DNA of 64,000 bases from Lewinella sp. IMCC34183 (GTDB lineage: Bacteria; Bacteroidota; Bacteroidia; Chitinophagales; Saprospiraceae). The notes under the pieces were generated by a model. That model was not told the DNA's origin. It ran no database searches and saw only the letters and a program-made list of their open reading frames with translations. Position numbers and translations under genes: made by a program. The stretch is taken from positions 1 to 64,000 of the forward strand of contig NZ_QMEM01000007.1 in the NCBI RefSeq assembly GCF_003390915.1, written 5' to 3'. Numbering within the stretch: position 1 is the stretch's first letter; the number at the start of each line of letters is the position of its first letter. Shown here piece by piece: positions 24,157-33,200 of the stretch.

Positions 24157-25248
24157 TCAGCGTTGCGCGTTGGCGACAAAGTAGAGGGCCGCGGCGAAGA
24201 AGATGATGTTCGGCATCCACATCCCGAGGAATACCGGCAGGGCGGTCCCGGCACTGAGGGTGGAGGCAAACCGACTGAGGAAGACGAACAGGGCCCCCAT
24301 GAAGATGCCCACAGCGAGCTGGATCCCCATCCCGCCGCGCACCTTGCGGCCCGCCACGGAAACACCGATGAGGGTGAGGATGAAGATGGTGAAGGGCTCC
24401 GCGGTACGGCGGGCGAGCTCCACTTCGTACTTGCGGATCTTGCCGGCGCCGCGTTCGCGTTGCTTGCGGATCTCGGCCAACAGTTCCGGGGTGGTCAGGG
24501 CGGACTGCTGCTCGCGGTAATCCACAAAATCTTCGGGCCGCAGGTTGAGAACGGTATCCAGCGTCATGCGGTCGCTGGCGACCAGTGTCTCTTCCAGGCC
24601 GTCGAAGGTGCGGATCTCGTAGTTATCCAGCCGCCACACGCCGGGATCGCCGTCGACGAACTTGGCCGAACGGGCCTTGGTGAGGCTCACCAGCTCGTCG
24701 TCGACGATGTGCTCGATGCGGAAGTTGCGGGCGGCGCTGTCCCGCTTGCTGAAGTGGGTCATGAATACCTTGACCTCCGGTGCCACGAAGAAGTGGACGT
24801 TATTGGTCTTCCCCTCGTCGCGGCTGCCGCTGAAGTACTCCCGGTCGATCTCCCCCCGGCGGGCGTTGGCCAGGGGTACGGCGTAGTGGATACCCGCCAG
24901 GTACAGCAGGAAAAGGAAGCCCGCCGAAACCAGGTAAGGCCGCAGCAGCCGCCAGAAGCTCACCCCGGCGTTGAGGATGCTGATGATCTCGGAATTGTCC
25001 GCCATCCGCCCCGTAAAGAAGATGACGGCAATGAGGGTCAGCATCGGCCACAGGAAGCCGAGGATGAACATCAGGAAGGTCGGGAAGTACTCGAAGGCGA
25101 TCACCGATACCGGAATGTCGGACTCGATGAAGCGCTCGACCTTCTCACTGAAATCGATCACCATACTCACCATCGAGAAGATGAGCACCGTGAAGAAGAA
25201 GGTGCGCATGAACTTGCCGATGATGTACCAGTCTAGCTTCTTCAACAT
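24157..25248 (-). CDS. LptF/LptG-family lipopolysaccharide export permease
   Basis: A 363-residue inner-membrane protein with the YjgP/YjgQ layout: transmembrane helices near 10-30, 50-75 and 100-120, a periplasmic beta-jellyroll domain (about 125-265) and three C-terminal helices (about 285-360; RRTAEPFTIFILTLIGVSVA). LptF and LptG form the membrane part of the ABC transporter that extracts LPS. Bacteroidota sequences are hard to assign to F or G from one gene, so no symbol is given. The partner genes are not in the window. Confidence 0.92.
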   Translation of the reverse strand: MLKKLDWYIIGKFMRTFFFTVLIFSMVSMVIDFSEKVERFIESDIPVSVIAFEYFPTFLMFILGFLWPMLTLIAVIFFTGRMADNSEIISILNAGVSFWRLLRPYLVSAGFLFLLYLAGIHYAVPLANARRGEIDREYFSGSRDEGKTNNVHFFVAPEVKVFMTHFSKRDSAARNFRIEHIVDDELVSLTKARSAKFVDGDPGVWRLDNYEIRTFDGLEETLVASDRMTLDTVLNLRPEDFVDYREQQSALTTPELLAEIRKQRERGAGKIRKYEVELARRTAEPFTIFILTLIGVSVAGRKVRGGMGIQLAVGIFMGALFVFLSRFASTLSAGTALPVFLGMWMPNIIFFAAALYFVANAQR

Positions 25249-25278
25249 AGGGTAGAGTCCGGTTGCTTCGCGCCCGAA

Positions 25279-25360
25279 CGGTAGAGGGACCTGCGGCCCC
25301 GGTAGAGAATCCGCTTGCTGCGCGTGCGGCTTCGGTAGAGGGGCCTGCGGTCCCGGTAGA
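25279..25360. repeat. Pair of 28-bp direct repeats
   Basis: Units at 25279-25306 and 25333-25360 share the pattern CGGTAGAGGG..CCTGCGG.CCCGGTAGA with two differences, 54 bases apart, filling the gap between the lptF/G-like and yqeY-like genes. Function unknown. Confidence 0.8.
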
Positions 25361-25361
25361 T

Positions 25362-25808
25362 CTAGCTCAGCAGGCGTTTTACGGTGGTGGCGACCTGTTT
25401 GCCGTCGGCCCGGCCGGCCACGCGGGCGTTGGCGGCGCCGATCACCTTGCCCATGTCGCGCATGGAGGTGGCTCCGGTTTCGGCGATCACTTCCTTAACG
25501 ATGGCTTCCAGCTTTTCGTCTGACAACTGCTCGGGCAGGTAGCGGCTGATCACTTCGATCTCTTCGCGCTCGGGCTGGGCCAGGTCGTCGCGGCCCTGCT
25601 GCTCGTAGATCTCGAGGCTCTCCTGCCGGCTCTTCACCAGTTTCTGAAGTAGGGCGATCTCACCGGCCTCGTCGAGGGTCGCTCCGCTGCCGTCGGTCTG
25701 CTGCAGCAGGATGGCGTTCTTGATGGCGCGGATGCCCCGGAGGGCGGCCTGGTCCTTGGCGCGCATGGCGGTTTTGAGGTCGGGGGTGATGCGGTCTTGT
25801 AGGGACAT
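25362..25808 (-). CDS. GatB/YqeY-domain protein
   Basis: A 148-residue single-domain protein matching the YqeY family: MSLQDRITPDLKTAMRAKDQ at the N-terminus, ELVK-like LLQKLVKSRQESLEIYEQQG, and REEIEVISRYLPEQLSDEKL, with the C-terminal GKVIGAANARVAGRADGKQV corresponding to the tail domain of GatB. Such proteins are thought to act on tRNA or amidotransferase functions but their role is unsettled. Located between the hisIE and lptF/G-like genes on the same strand. Confidence 0.93.
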   Translation of the reverse strand: MSLQDRITPDLKTAMRAKDQAALRGIRAIKNAILLQQTDGSGATLDEAGEIALLQKLVKSRQESLEIYEQQGRDDLAQPEREEIEVISRYLPEQLSDEKLEAIVKEVIAETGATSMRDMGKVIGAANARVAGRADGKQVATTVKRLLS

Positions 25809-25878
25809 GGGGGGAATAACTTGTAGGAGTGGATTGAGGTAACGCCGTGGAGCCTTGCTTTGGTTGCGCGCGTACGCC

Positions 25879-25898
25879 GCACCCGCGCTCCGCCGCCC
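25879..25898. repeat. 20-base GC-rich boundary element, copy at the hisIE stop
   Basis: GCACCCGCGCTCCGCCGCCC, whose last base is the first base of the hisIE stop codon (on the complementary strand). An identical copy lies at the ThuA-gene stop (42148-42167). Relatives lie at 17918-17937 (18/20), 258-277 and 663-682 (17/20), and in inverted orientation near 28305-28325. Confidence 0.85.
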
Positions 25899-26509
25899 TA
25901 TTTGTGCCGCCCGCGCAGTACCTCCCGCACTTCCTCCAGGGTGTAGCCCTTGGCGGCCAGTAAGACGAGGTAGTGGTACATAAGGTCGGCGGCTTCGTTG
26001 AGGAAGAGATCCTTATCGTCGTCCTTGGCTTCGATGACCAGCTCGACGGCCTCCTCACCCACCTTCTGGGCGACCTTGTTGATGCCCCGCTGCAGCAGGG
26101 AGGTCGTGTAGCTGCCTTCGCTGGGGTTATCGCGGCGCTCCTGGATGGTGCGCTCGAGGTGATCGAGAAAGTCGCCCCGGTTCGCCTCGTCCCAGCAGGT
26201 ATCGGCGCCGGTGTGGCAGACCGGGCCGGCGGGATCGGCCCGCACGAGGAGGGAGTCCCGGTCGCAGTCGGCGTCGATGCGCACCAGCGACAGGGTATTG
26301 CCGGAGGTTTCTCCCTTGGTCCAGAGGCGCTGTTTACTGCGGCTGTAGAAGGTCACGTGGCCGGAGTCGAGGGTACGTTCGAGCGCTTCGGCGTTCATGT
26401 AGCCCTGCATCAGGACCACGCGGGTGGTGCTATCCTGCACGATAGCCGGTACGAGGCCGTTGTCCTTGGAGAAGTCGACCTGCCCCTGGGTATTCTTGGT
26501 TATCTTCAT
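25898..26509 (-). CDS. hisIE: Bifunctional phosphoribosyl-AMP cyclohydrolase / phosphoribosyl-ATP pyrophosphatase
   Basis: A 203-residue histidine-biosynthesis enzyme. The HisI part (about 1-105) has LMQGYMNAEALERT, YSRSKQRLWTKGETSGN and the zinc/magnesium site DADCDRDSLLV and GPVCHTGADTCW. The HisE part (about 112-203) has INKVAQKVGEEAVELVIEAK and NEAADLMYHYLVLL. It catalyses steps 2 and 3 of the pathway. hisF lies 1 kb away on the same strand, separated by two plus-strand genes; other his genes are not in the window. Confidence 0.97.
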   Translation of the reverse strand: MKITKNTQGQVDFSKDNGLVPAIVQDSTTRVVLMQGYMNAEALERTLDSGHVTFYSRSKQRLWTKGETSGNTLSLVRIDADCDRDSLLVRADPAGPVCHTGADTCWDEANRGDFLDHLERTIQERRDNPSEGSYTTSLLQRGINKVAQKVGEEAVELVIEAKDDDKDLFLNEAADLMYHYLVLLAAKGYTLEEVREVLRGRHK

Positions 26510-26545
26510 TATACTTTCCTCAGCGTTTACCTAAATCTCCGAATC

Positions 26546-27019
26546 ATGTACGAAAGCTCCGCACCCCTCGACGACCGACTGGGCGGTGGTCCCGGCCTGC
26601 CGCCCGCCGGAAGCACAAACCTACGCAAAGCCGGCAAGTGGGGCCGGTTTATCGGTATTGTCAGTATGGTAGGTATCGGCCTGGGTGCCCTGACGGCGAT
26701 CGTTTTCGGTGGCACGCTCATCGGGATTACCGGCAACTCGGAGTTCGGCGGGATGATGACGGCTTGGCTGATCCCGATCGTGATCGTCTATGGCTTACTG
26801 TTTGCCCTCATGTTCTACCTGTCCTTTCTGCTCTACCAGTTCGGCAATAATGCGATCGTAGCGGTGGAAACGCGCAACGAAGACGCCATCGTAACCTCCT
26901 TCGGCTCCCTGGCCCGCTTGCTGAAGATTCTTGGTATATTCACCGTCATCCAGTTGGCATTTTCCGCCCTGTGGTTTGCCGGCATATTTATCACGGGGGC
27001 GTTCTCGCTGTTTCAGTAG
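26546..27019 (+). CDS. Small membrane protein, DUF5362-like (paralogue 1)
   Basis: A 157-residue protein with a soluble N-terminus rich in Gly/Pro and then LRKAGKWGRFIGIVSMVGIG, with four hydrophobic segments (about 38-62, 70-95, 100-120, 130-155). The charged break NNAIVAVETRNEDAIVTSF sits between helices 3 and 4. It resembles the DUF5362 family of Bacteroidota membrane proteins; no function known. It is divergent from hisIE and 30 bases upstream of a paralogue with the same layout. Confidence 0.82.
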   Translation: MYESSAPLDDRLGGGPGLPPAGSTNLRKAGKWGRFIGIVSMVGIGLGALTAIVFGGTLIGITGNSEFGGMMTAWLIPIVIVYGLLFALMFYLSFLLYQFGNNAIVAVETRNEDAIVTSFGSLARLLKILGIFTVIQLAFSALWFAGIFITGAFSLFQ

Positions 27020-27049
27020 GCGTACCCCTCCCCCGGAACCCACCCACAG

Positions 27050-27499
27050 ATGATCGACGAATCCCCCCACCTGACCTTATCCCCCGAAGACGTTCGAAAC
27101 TTCCGCAAGGCTGGCGTATGGAGCCGCCTGGTCGGGGTGGTCGGCATGGTAGGCCTGGGGCTGTTTTTGGTCGTGATCGTGGTCTATAGCGGGATAATCA
27201 CGGGCCTCACCGGCCTGGCCATGAATATGCCTGGCGGGGGGATGGCGGTAGTAAGCGTCGTGTTGGTGATTTACGTCGGGATCCTGCTGCTGCTGGGTTA
27301 CCTGGCCTATCTCCTTTTCACCTTTGGAAAGTCCGCGGTAGCGGCCAGCGACGCGGGCGACCACGCCGCCCTCTCCGGCGCCATGACCTCCCTCAGCCGG
27401 CTGTTCCTGATCTACGGCATCCTCACGATCGCCTACGCAACCGTTACGGCCGGCGGCTACCTCTATTCGCTGTGGGTCATGCGGGGCATGGCTCTCTAG
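27050..27499 (+). CDS. Small membrane protein, DUF5362-like (paralogue 2)
   Basis: A 149-residue protein with the same plan as its upstream neighbour: [20 protein letters not shown], four hydrophobic segments, and the matching [20 protein letters not shown] break followed by [15 protein letters not shown]. The pair looks like a tandem duplication. Its stop shares the CTAG tetranucleotide with hisF. Function unknown. Confidence 0.82.
   Translation: MIDESPHLTLSPEDVRNFRKAGVWSRLVGVVGMVGLGLFLVVIVVYSGIITGLTGLAMNMPGGGMAVVSVVLVIYVGILLLLGYLAYLLFTFGKSAVAASDAGDHAALSGAMTSLSRLFLIYGILTIAYATVTAGGYLYSLWVMRGMAL
27496..27499. other. CTAG shared stop of convergent genes (DUF5362-like / hisF)
   Basis: Plus-strand TAG (27497-27499) and minus-strand TAG overlap in CTAG, the same geometry as at 23243 and 37560. 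Confidence 0.97.
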
Positions 27500-28254
27500 A
27501 CCGGCCGTACGGGCACGCCCTGCGCGCTCAGGTAGCTCTTGAGGTCGGCGATTTCGACTTCCCCGAAGTGGAAGATGCTGGCCGCCAGCCCGGCGTCGGC
27601 CTTTCCTTCCGTAAATACCTCCGCGAAATGCTCCTTGTTGCCCGCGCCGCCGCTGGCGATGATGGGAATGCTAAGCCGGTCGCTCATCTCGGCCAGGGCC
27701 GCGTTGGCGAAGCCCGCCTTGGTGCCGTCGTGGTCCATGCTGGTAAACAGGATCTCGCCCGCGCCGCGTTCCTGGGCCTCGGTAACCCAGTCGAACAGCT
27801 TGTGCTCCGTCCGGATGCGGCCGCCGTTGAGGTGCACGTACCACTCGCCGTCTACCTGCTTGGCGTCTACGGCCACGACCACGAACTGGTTGCCGAAGGC
27901 GTAGGCCAGCTCATCGATCAGCGCCGGCCGGCGCACGGCGGCGGAATTGATACTCACCTTGTCGGCGCCGGCGTCGAGGAGGACGTCGACGTCGGCCAGT
28001 TCCCGGATACCGCCACCGATGGTGAAGGGAATATTCAGGTGGCGGGCGATATCGCGGGCCAGGTCGGCCAGCGTCCGGCGGCGCTCGTGGGTGGCGGTGA
28101 TGTCCAGGAAGACCAGCTCATCGGCGCCGGCCAGGCTGTACTTCGCGCCCAGCTCCACGGGGTCGCCGGCGTCGCGCAGGTTGACGAAATTGACACCCTT
28201 GACGGTACGTCCGTCTTTAATGTCCAGGCAGGGGATGATACGTTTGGCGAGCAC
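27496..28254 (-). CDS. hisF: Imidazole glycerol phosphate synthase, cyclase subunit
   Basis: A 252-residue (beta-alpha)8 barrel starting at GTG ([20 protein letters not shown]). The catalytic Asp of IPCLDIKDG and the second Asp in [10 protein letters not shown] are present, with phosphate-binding loops TIGGGIRE and IIASGGAGN. With HisH it makes imidazole glycerol phosphate and AICAR. hisH and hisA are not adjacent. A perfect -7 promoter motif lies 36-43 bases upstream. Confidence 0.97.
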   Translation of the reverse strand: MLAKRIIPCLDIKDGRTVKGVNFVNLRDAGDPVELGAKYSLAGADELVFLDITATHERRRTLADLARDIARHLNIPFTIGGGIRELADVDVLLDAGADKVSINSAAVRRPALIDELAYAFGNQFVVVAVDAKQVDGEWYVHLNGGRIRTEHKLFDWVTEAQERGAGEILFTSMDHDGTKAGFANAALAEMSDRLSIPIIASGGAGNKEHFAEVFTEGKADAGLAASIFHFGEVEIADLKSYLSAQGVPVRPV

Positions 28255-28289
28255 GGCTACGGGGTTATGGCCGGGGAACGCCTGGCCGC

Positions 28290-28297
28290 CAAAGGTA
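28290..28297 (-). promoter_or_regulatory. -7 promoter element of hisF
   Basis: On the minus strand TACCTTTG, an exact TAnnTTTG match, 36 bases upstream of the GTG start. Confidence 0.6.
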
Positions 28298-28513
28298 GTT
28301 TTACGGGCGGCGCGCGCGGGTGCGGCACAAACGGGTAACCGGCCCGTCGGGGGGCAGGCTATACCGAAATACGGGTGATCGACAAAATTTAATCGTCAAG
28401 AAGTCACCGCAGCGTGCAAGGATTTCCCCCGACCCGCCGTTAGGTTGGTCGAGTCTATTGACTCTCTGTGTTTACGTGTCTCTCTCTTAAGCAATTTTTT
28501 TCGCTGGTTCTTT

Positions 28514-29737
28514 ATGTACTGCGCTCTCCTCTGGAGCAGCCTGCTTATTAGCGCGCTGCATTCTCCGCTCACATCTCTGCCCGCCCCGCCCGCTGCCGCC
28601 GCCGGCTACGTGGTGCCTGCCCTGCCCGACAGTATGGTGGCTCCGGTAACGGCGGACATTCCTACCGTAGACGTATGCTACGGACAGGAATACCGCGGCG
28701 AAGCCCGCTACACCGATGCGGTGATCGGCGGTCCCCGCCCCGAGCGGGTGCACGTCATCGTACCGGGCAAGGACGCGTACGTCACCGGTCCCAACGTCCT
28801 CTGCGGCCAGTCGGAAGAAGAATTGGGGCTGAGCCAGACCTTCCACACGTACGCCTGGGACAACGGGAGCAACGCCCCCGTGCGCCAGGTCGCCGGACCG
28901 GGGACGTACCGGGTCACGGTGACCAATGCGGCGGGATGCGCCCGGGAATTTCGCCATACCGTAGCCACCGCGGCGGTACGGGTAGCGGGGGTCGATGCGG
29001 TACGCCCGCTTTGCCCGGGCTCCGCTACCGGCAGCCTGTCGGTCAGGGCGGGCGGGCCCGGACCGCTGCTCTACGCCGTGGACGACGCGGGCTACCAGCA
29101 GACCGGCCACTTCGACAACCTTGCGGCCGGTCAGTATACGGTGCGGGTACAAACCCTGGACGGCTGCACCGCCGAGCGCACCGTCAGGGTGCCGGCGGCG
29201 ACCCCGCTGCGGCTGTTCGGGGCCGGCCACCGTACCGGAACCGCGGTATCCGGCGAGGCGGTCCCCCTCCCCGTGGCCCCCAACTTCACCGTTACCGAGA
29301 TCGACTGGGCGCCCGCGGCCGCCCTGAGTTGCGCCGACTGCACCGCCCCCCGCGCCGCTACCGACCGCGACCGGGTATTTACGGCGGAGGCCCGCTCCCC
29401 CGCCGGCTGCCTGGTGCGCGACACCTTCACCCTGCGCGTGACCGACGACCAGCTCGCCTACGTGCCGGCCAGCTTTCACGCCGAACAGCCTGACCCCTGG
29501 AAACTCTACCCCGGGCCCGGCGTCACGGCGATCGGCGACCTGGCGATCACGGACGCCGAGGGTACCGTCTGGCGGAAGCAGGCCCGGGCGCTACCCCCGG
29601 ACGATCCGCGACTAACGTGGAACGGGGAGTCGCGCGGCAGTCGAGCCGAAAGCGGAGCCTACCGATACACCGCTACCCTGTACCTGCACGACGGCCGGGA
29701 GACCACCCTGACCGGCACCTTTAACCTCACCCGCTGA
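28514..29737 (+). CDS. Secreted protein with SprB-type repeat and degenerate T9SS type B sorting domain
   Basis: A 407-residue protein from the ATG at 28514; a TTG 23 codons earlier (28445) is an alternative. The N-terminal hydrophobic stretch (YCALLWSSLLISALH) fits a signal peptide. The middle resembles an SprB repeat (PLCPGSATGSLSVRAGGPGP, then AAGQYTVRVQTLDGCTAERT). The C-terminal ~85 residues (LTWNGESRGSRAESGAYRYT and the end LTGTFNLTR) match the gliding-motility type B C-terminal sorting domain, although the usual FSPNGDG start is replaced by FHAEQPDP. Likely exported through the T9SS to the surface. First gene of a three-gene cassette. Confidence 0.75.
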   Translation: MYCALLWSSLLISALHSPLTSLPAPPAAAAGYVVPALPDSMVAPVTADIPTVDVCYGQEYRGEARYTDAVIGGPRPERVHVIVPGKDAYVTGPNVLCGQSEEELGLSQTFHTYAWDNGSNAPVRQVAGPGTYRVTVTNAAGCAREFRHTVATAAVRVAGVDAVRPLCPGSATGSLSVRAGGPGPLLYAVDDAGYQQTGHFDNLAAGQYTVRVQTLDGCTAERTVRVPAATPLRLFGAGHRTGTAVSGEAVPLPVAPNFTVTEIDWAPAAALSCADCTAPRAATDRDRVFTAEARSPAGCLVRDTFTLRVTDDQLAYVPASFHAEQPDPWKLYPGPGVTAIGDLAITDAEGTVWRKQARALPPDDPRLTWNGESRGSRAESGAYRYTATLYLHDGRETTLTGTFNLTR

Positions 29738-29757
29738 ACAGAATACACCTATTGCCT

Positions 29758-30237
29758 ATGCGTCTTTTTACTCTGCTTTGCACCTGCGTCCTCGCCCTGA
29801 ATTTGCAGGCGCAGTCCATCGAACAATCCGTGATCGGCGCCGCCGGTGCCCTCCTTACCGGTGGCGACGGGGGCAGCCTTCACTTTACGGTAGGCGAGAT
29901 CGCGGTGGATAAGCACCGCACCCGGCTCACGCTGGCGCAGGGCTTTCACCAGTCCGCCCGGACGGTCGTCCCTGCCTCCGAATGGAAATCGCCCCGCGTC
30001 GACCTCGACGTACGCGCCTTCCCGAACCCCACTACCGACAAACTGACCCTGACGGGCAGTTGGTTGCCCGGTGACCGGGTGACCCTGAGTAGCCTGCTCG
30101 GCCGCCAGCTGCTCGACCGTGCCCTGACGCCGGACCAAATGCAACTATCCCTCCGGCACCTTCCCGCCGGCACCTACCTACTAAGTATCCGCCGCGGCGG
30201 CGAGCCCGTGCGGACGCTTCGCGTAGCGCGCCATTAA
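29758..30237 (+). CDS. Small secreted protein with T9SS type A sorting domain
   Basis: A 159-residue protein with a signal peptide (MRLFTLLCTCVLALNLQAQS), a ~65-residue middle (VGEIAVDKHRTRLTLAQGFH is typical of short Bacteroidota T9SS proteins) and a type A sorting domain starting at VRAFPNPTTDKLTL and ending LPAGTYLLSIRRGGEPVRTL. It would be exported by the T9SS and attached or released at the surface. The start at 29758 is chosen over a TTG two codons earlier. It lies 20 bases after the type B protein gene and 42 bases before the giant repeat gene. Confidence 0.88.
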   Translation: MRLFTLLCTCVLALNLQAQSIEQSVIGAAGALLTGGDGGSLHFTVGEIAVDKHRTRLTLAQGFHQSARTVVPASEWKSPRVDLDVRAFPNPTTDKLTLTGSWLPGDRVTLSSLLGRQLLDRALTPDQMQLSLRHLPAGTYLLSIRRGGEPVRTLRVARH

Positions 30238-30279
30238 TCTTCTATTCGACTACCCTATCCCAAGCTCATACCTACCATC

Positions 30280-33200
30280 ATGATTCACTATTACCTCCCG
30301 GGGTTCCTCCGCCGAGCCCTCATCCTTTGCCTCTTTTTGCTGGGCTTCAGTATTGCCGCAACGGCACAGGCCCCCCTGGGCTTCAAGTTTCAGGCCCTGG
30401 CGCGCGACGCGCAGGATCAGGTCATCGCCGGGCAACCGGTCGCCGTACGGGTGACGCTCCTGAAGGGCGGGGCCTACGGTGCCGTCAGCTACAGTGAGCG
30501 GCACGAAGTGATCACGTCCGACCTCGGCATCTTCGACCTGGCGATCGGGCTCGGCGAGCCGCTCGACGGAAATATGGCCGGTGTCGATTGGGGCGCCGAC
30601 AGCTACTTCCTCCGCATCGACCTGGATCCCGAGGGTGGCTACAACTACCTCAACATGGGCGCCACCCAGTTGCTCTCCGTACCCTACGCCCTCTACGCCA
30701 ACAAAGCGGGGTCCGGCAGTGACGGCGCCGATGACGATGAACTCCAGCTACTCGACTACGATCCGGTCACCCACCTCCTGACGCTGACGGACGGAAACAC
30801 GGTAGACCTTTCAGCGCTGGCCGGATCCGAATACACGGACCCTGACGCGGACCCCAGCAACGAACTGCAAACCCTCAGCCGCAAGCTGGATGTAGTGAGC
30901 CTGAGCAACGGCGGCGGAGACGTGTCCGTCAAGGATGCCGACGCCGACCCCACCAACGAGCTCCAGCAGCTCAGCCTTACCGGCCGCGACCTGACGCTAT
31001 CCAACGGTGGCACGGTTACCCTGCCCGCGGAGGCCGACGGAGACGCCGTCAACGAGATCCAGGAGCTCAGCCTGCAGGGGAACGTCCTCAGCCTGAGCCG
31101 TAACGGCGGTACCGTCGTACTGCCCGCCGCCGGCGACAACGCCGACGCGGACGCCGATCCCACTAACGAGATCCAGGACATCAGCCTGGCCGGCCGCGAA
31201 CTGACCATTACCGGCGGGAGCACTGTCACCCTGCCCGCGGAGGCCGACGGCGACGTGACCAACGAGCTCCAGCAGATCACCCGCGCCAACGACCGCCTCA
31301 CCCTGAGCAACGACGGGGGGGACGTATCCGTCAACGACGCCGATGCCGACCCCACGAATGAGATCCAGGACATCAGCCTGACCGGCCGCGACCTGACCAT
31401 CACCGGCGGGAGCACCGTCACCCTGCCCGCGGAGGCCGATGGCGACGTGACCAACGAGCTCCAGCAGATCAGCGCCGACGGCAGCATCATCCGCCTGAGC
31501 CAGAACGGCGGTGAAATTAATGTCTACGACCTGATCGAGGTATGGGACGCCGACGCCGATCCCATGAATGAGCTGCAGCAGCTTTCCCTGCAGGGCAACG
31601 TCCTTAGCCTGAGCCGTAACGGGGGTACCATCGTACTACCCGCCGCCGGCGACAACGCCGACGCGGACGCCGATCCTACCAACGAGATCCAGGACATCAG
31701 CCTCACCGGTCACGAACTGACCATCACCGGAGGAAGCACCATCACCCTGCCCGCGGAGGCTGACGGTGACGTGACCAACGAGCTCCAGCAGATGAGCGCC
31801 GACGGCAGCATCATCCGCCTGAGCCAGAACGGTGGCGAGATCGACCTGGCCGGGCGCATCGACGTCAAGGACGCGGACGCCGATCCCACCAACGAGATCC
31901 AGGACATCAGCCTCACCGGTCACGAACTGACCATCACCGGCGGAAGCACCGTCACCCTGCCCGCGGAGGCCGACGGCGACGTGACTAACGAGCTCCAGCA
32001 GATCACCCGCACCGACGACCGCCTCACCCTGAGCAACGGCGGGGGGGACGTATCCGTCAACGACGCCGATGCCGACCCCACGAATGAGATCCAGGACATC
32101 AGCCTGACCGGCCGCGACCTGACCATCACCGGAGGAAGCACCATCACCCTGCCCGCGGAGGCCGACGGCGACGTGACTAACGAGCTCCAGCAGATCAGCG
32201 CCGACGGCAGCATCATCCGCCTGAGCCAGAACGGTGGCGAGATCGACCTGGCCGGAAGTATCGACGTCAAGGACGCGGATGCCGATCCCACCAACGAAAT
32301 TCAGGATATCTCCATCCAGGGAGACCAGCTGACTATTGCCGAAGGCAGTACCATCACCCTGCCCGACGCCGATGCCACGAATGAGTTGCAGCAGCTCACC
32401 CTGCAGGACAATGTTCTCAGCCTGAGCCACAACGGCGGTACCGTCGTACTGCCCTCCGCGTCCGACTACGCGGACGCGGACGCCGACCCCACCAACGAAA
32501 TCCAGGACATCAGCCTGACCGGCCGCGAACTGACCATCACCGGCGGAAGCACCATCACCCTGCCTGCGGAGGCTGACGGCGATGTAACCAACGAGCTGCA
32601 GCAGATTAGCCGCGTCGACGACCGCCTCACCCTGAGCAACGGCGGCGGGGACGTATCCGTTAACGACGCCGACGCCGACCCCACGAATGAGATCCAGGAC
32701 ATCAGCCTGGTCGGCCGCGAACTGACCATCACCGGAGGAAGCACCATCACCCTGCCCGCGGAGGCTGACGGCGATGCTACGAATGAACTGCAGGACATCA
32801 GCCTGGTCGGCCGCAAACTGACCATCAGCAACGGAAGCACCATCGACCTGCCCGACGACGGCGACGGAGATGCGGTCAACGAGCTGCAGCAGCTGTCCCT
32901 GCAGGATAATGTTCTCAGCCTGAGCCACAACGGCGGTACCGTCGTATTGCCTTCCGCGTCCGACTACGCGGACGCGGACGCCGACCCCACCAACGAAATC
33001 CAGGACATCAGCCTGACCGGCCGCGAACTGACCATCAGCAACGGAAGCACCGTCACCCTGCCCGCGGAGGCCGACGGCGACGTGACCAACGAGCTGCAGC
33101 AGATCAGCGCAGACGGCAGCATCATCCGCCTGAGCCAGAACGGTGGCGAGATCGACCTGGCCGGGCGCATTGACGTCAGCGACGCCGACGCCGACCCCAC

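Noticed and set aside
25973..26545. A 191-codon extension of the first DUF5362-like gene to an upstream start
   Set aside because: The extension is antisense to hisIE, whose motifs are complete; the ATG at 26546 gives a protein matching its paralogue.
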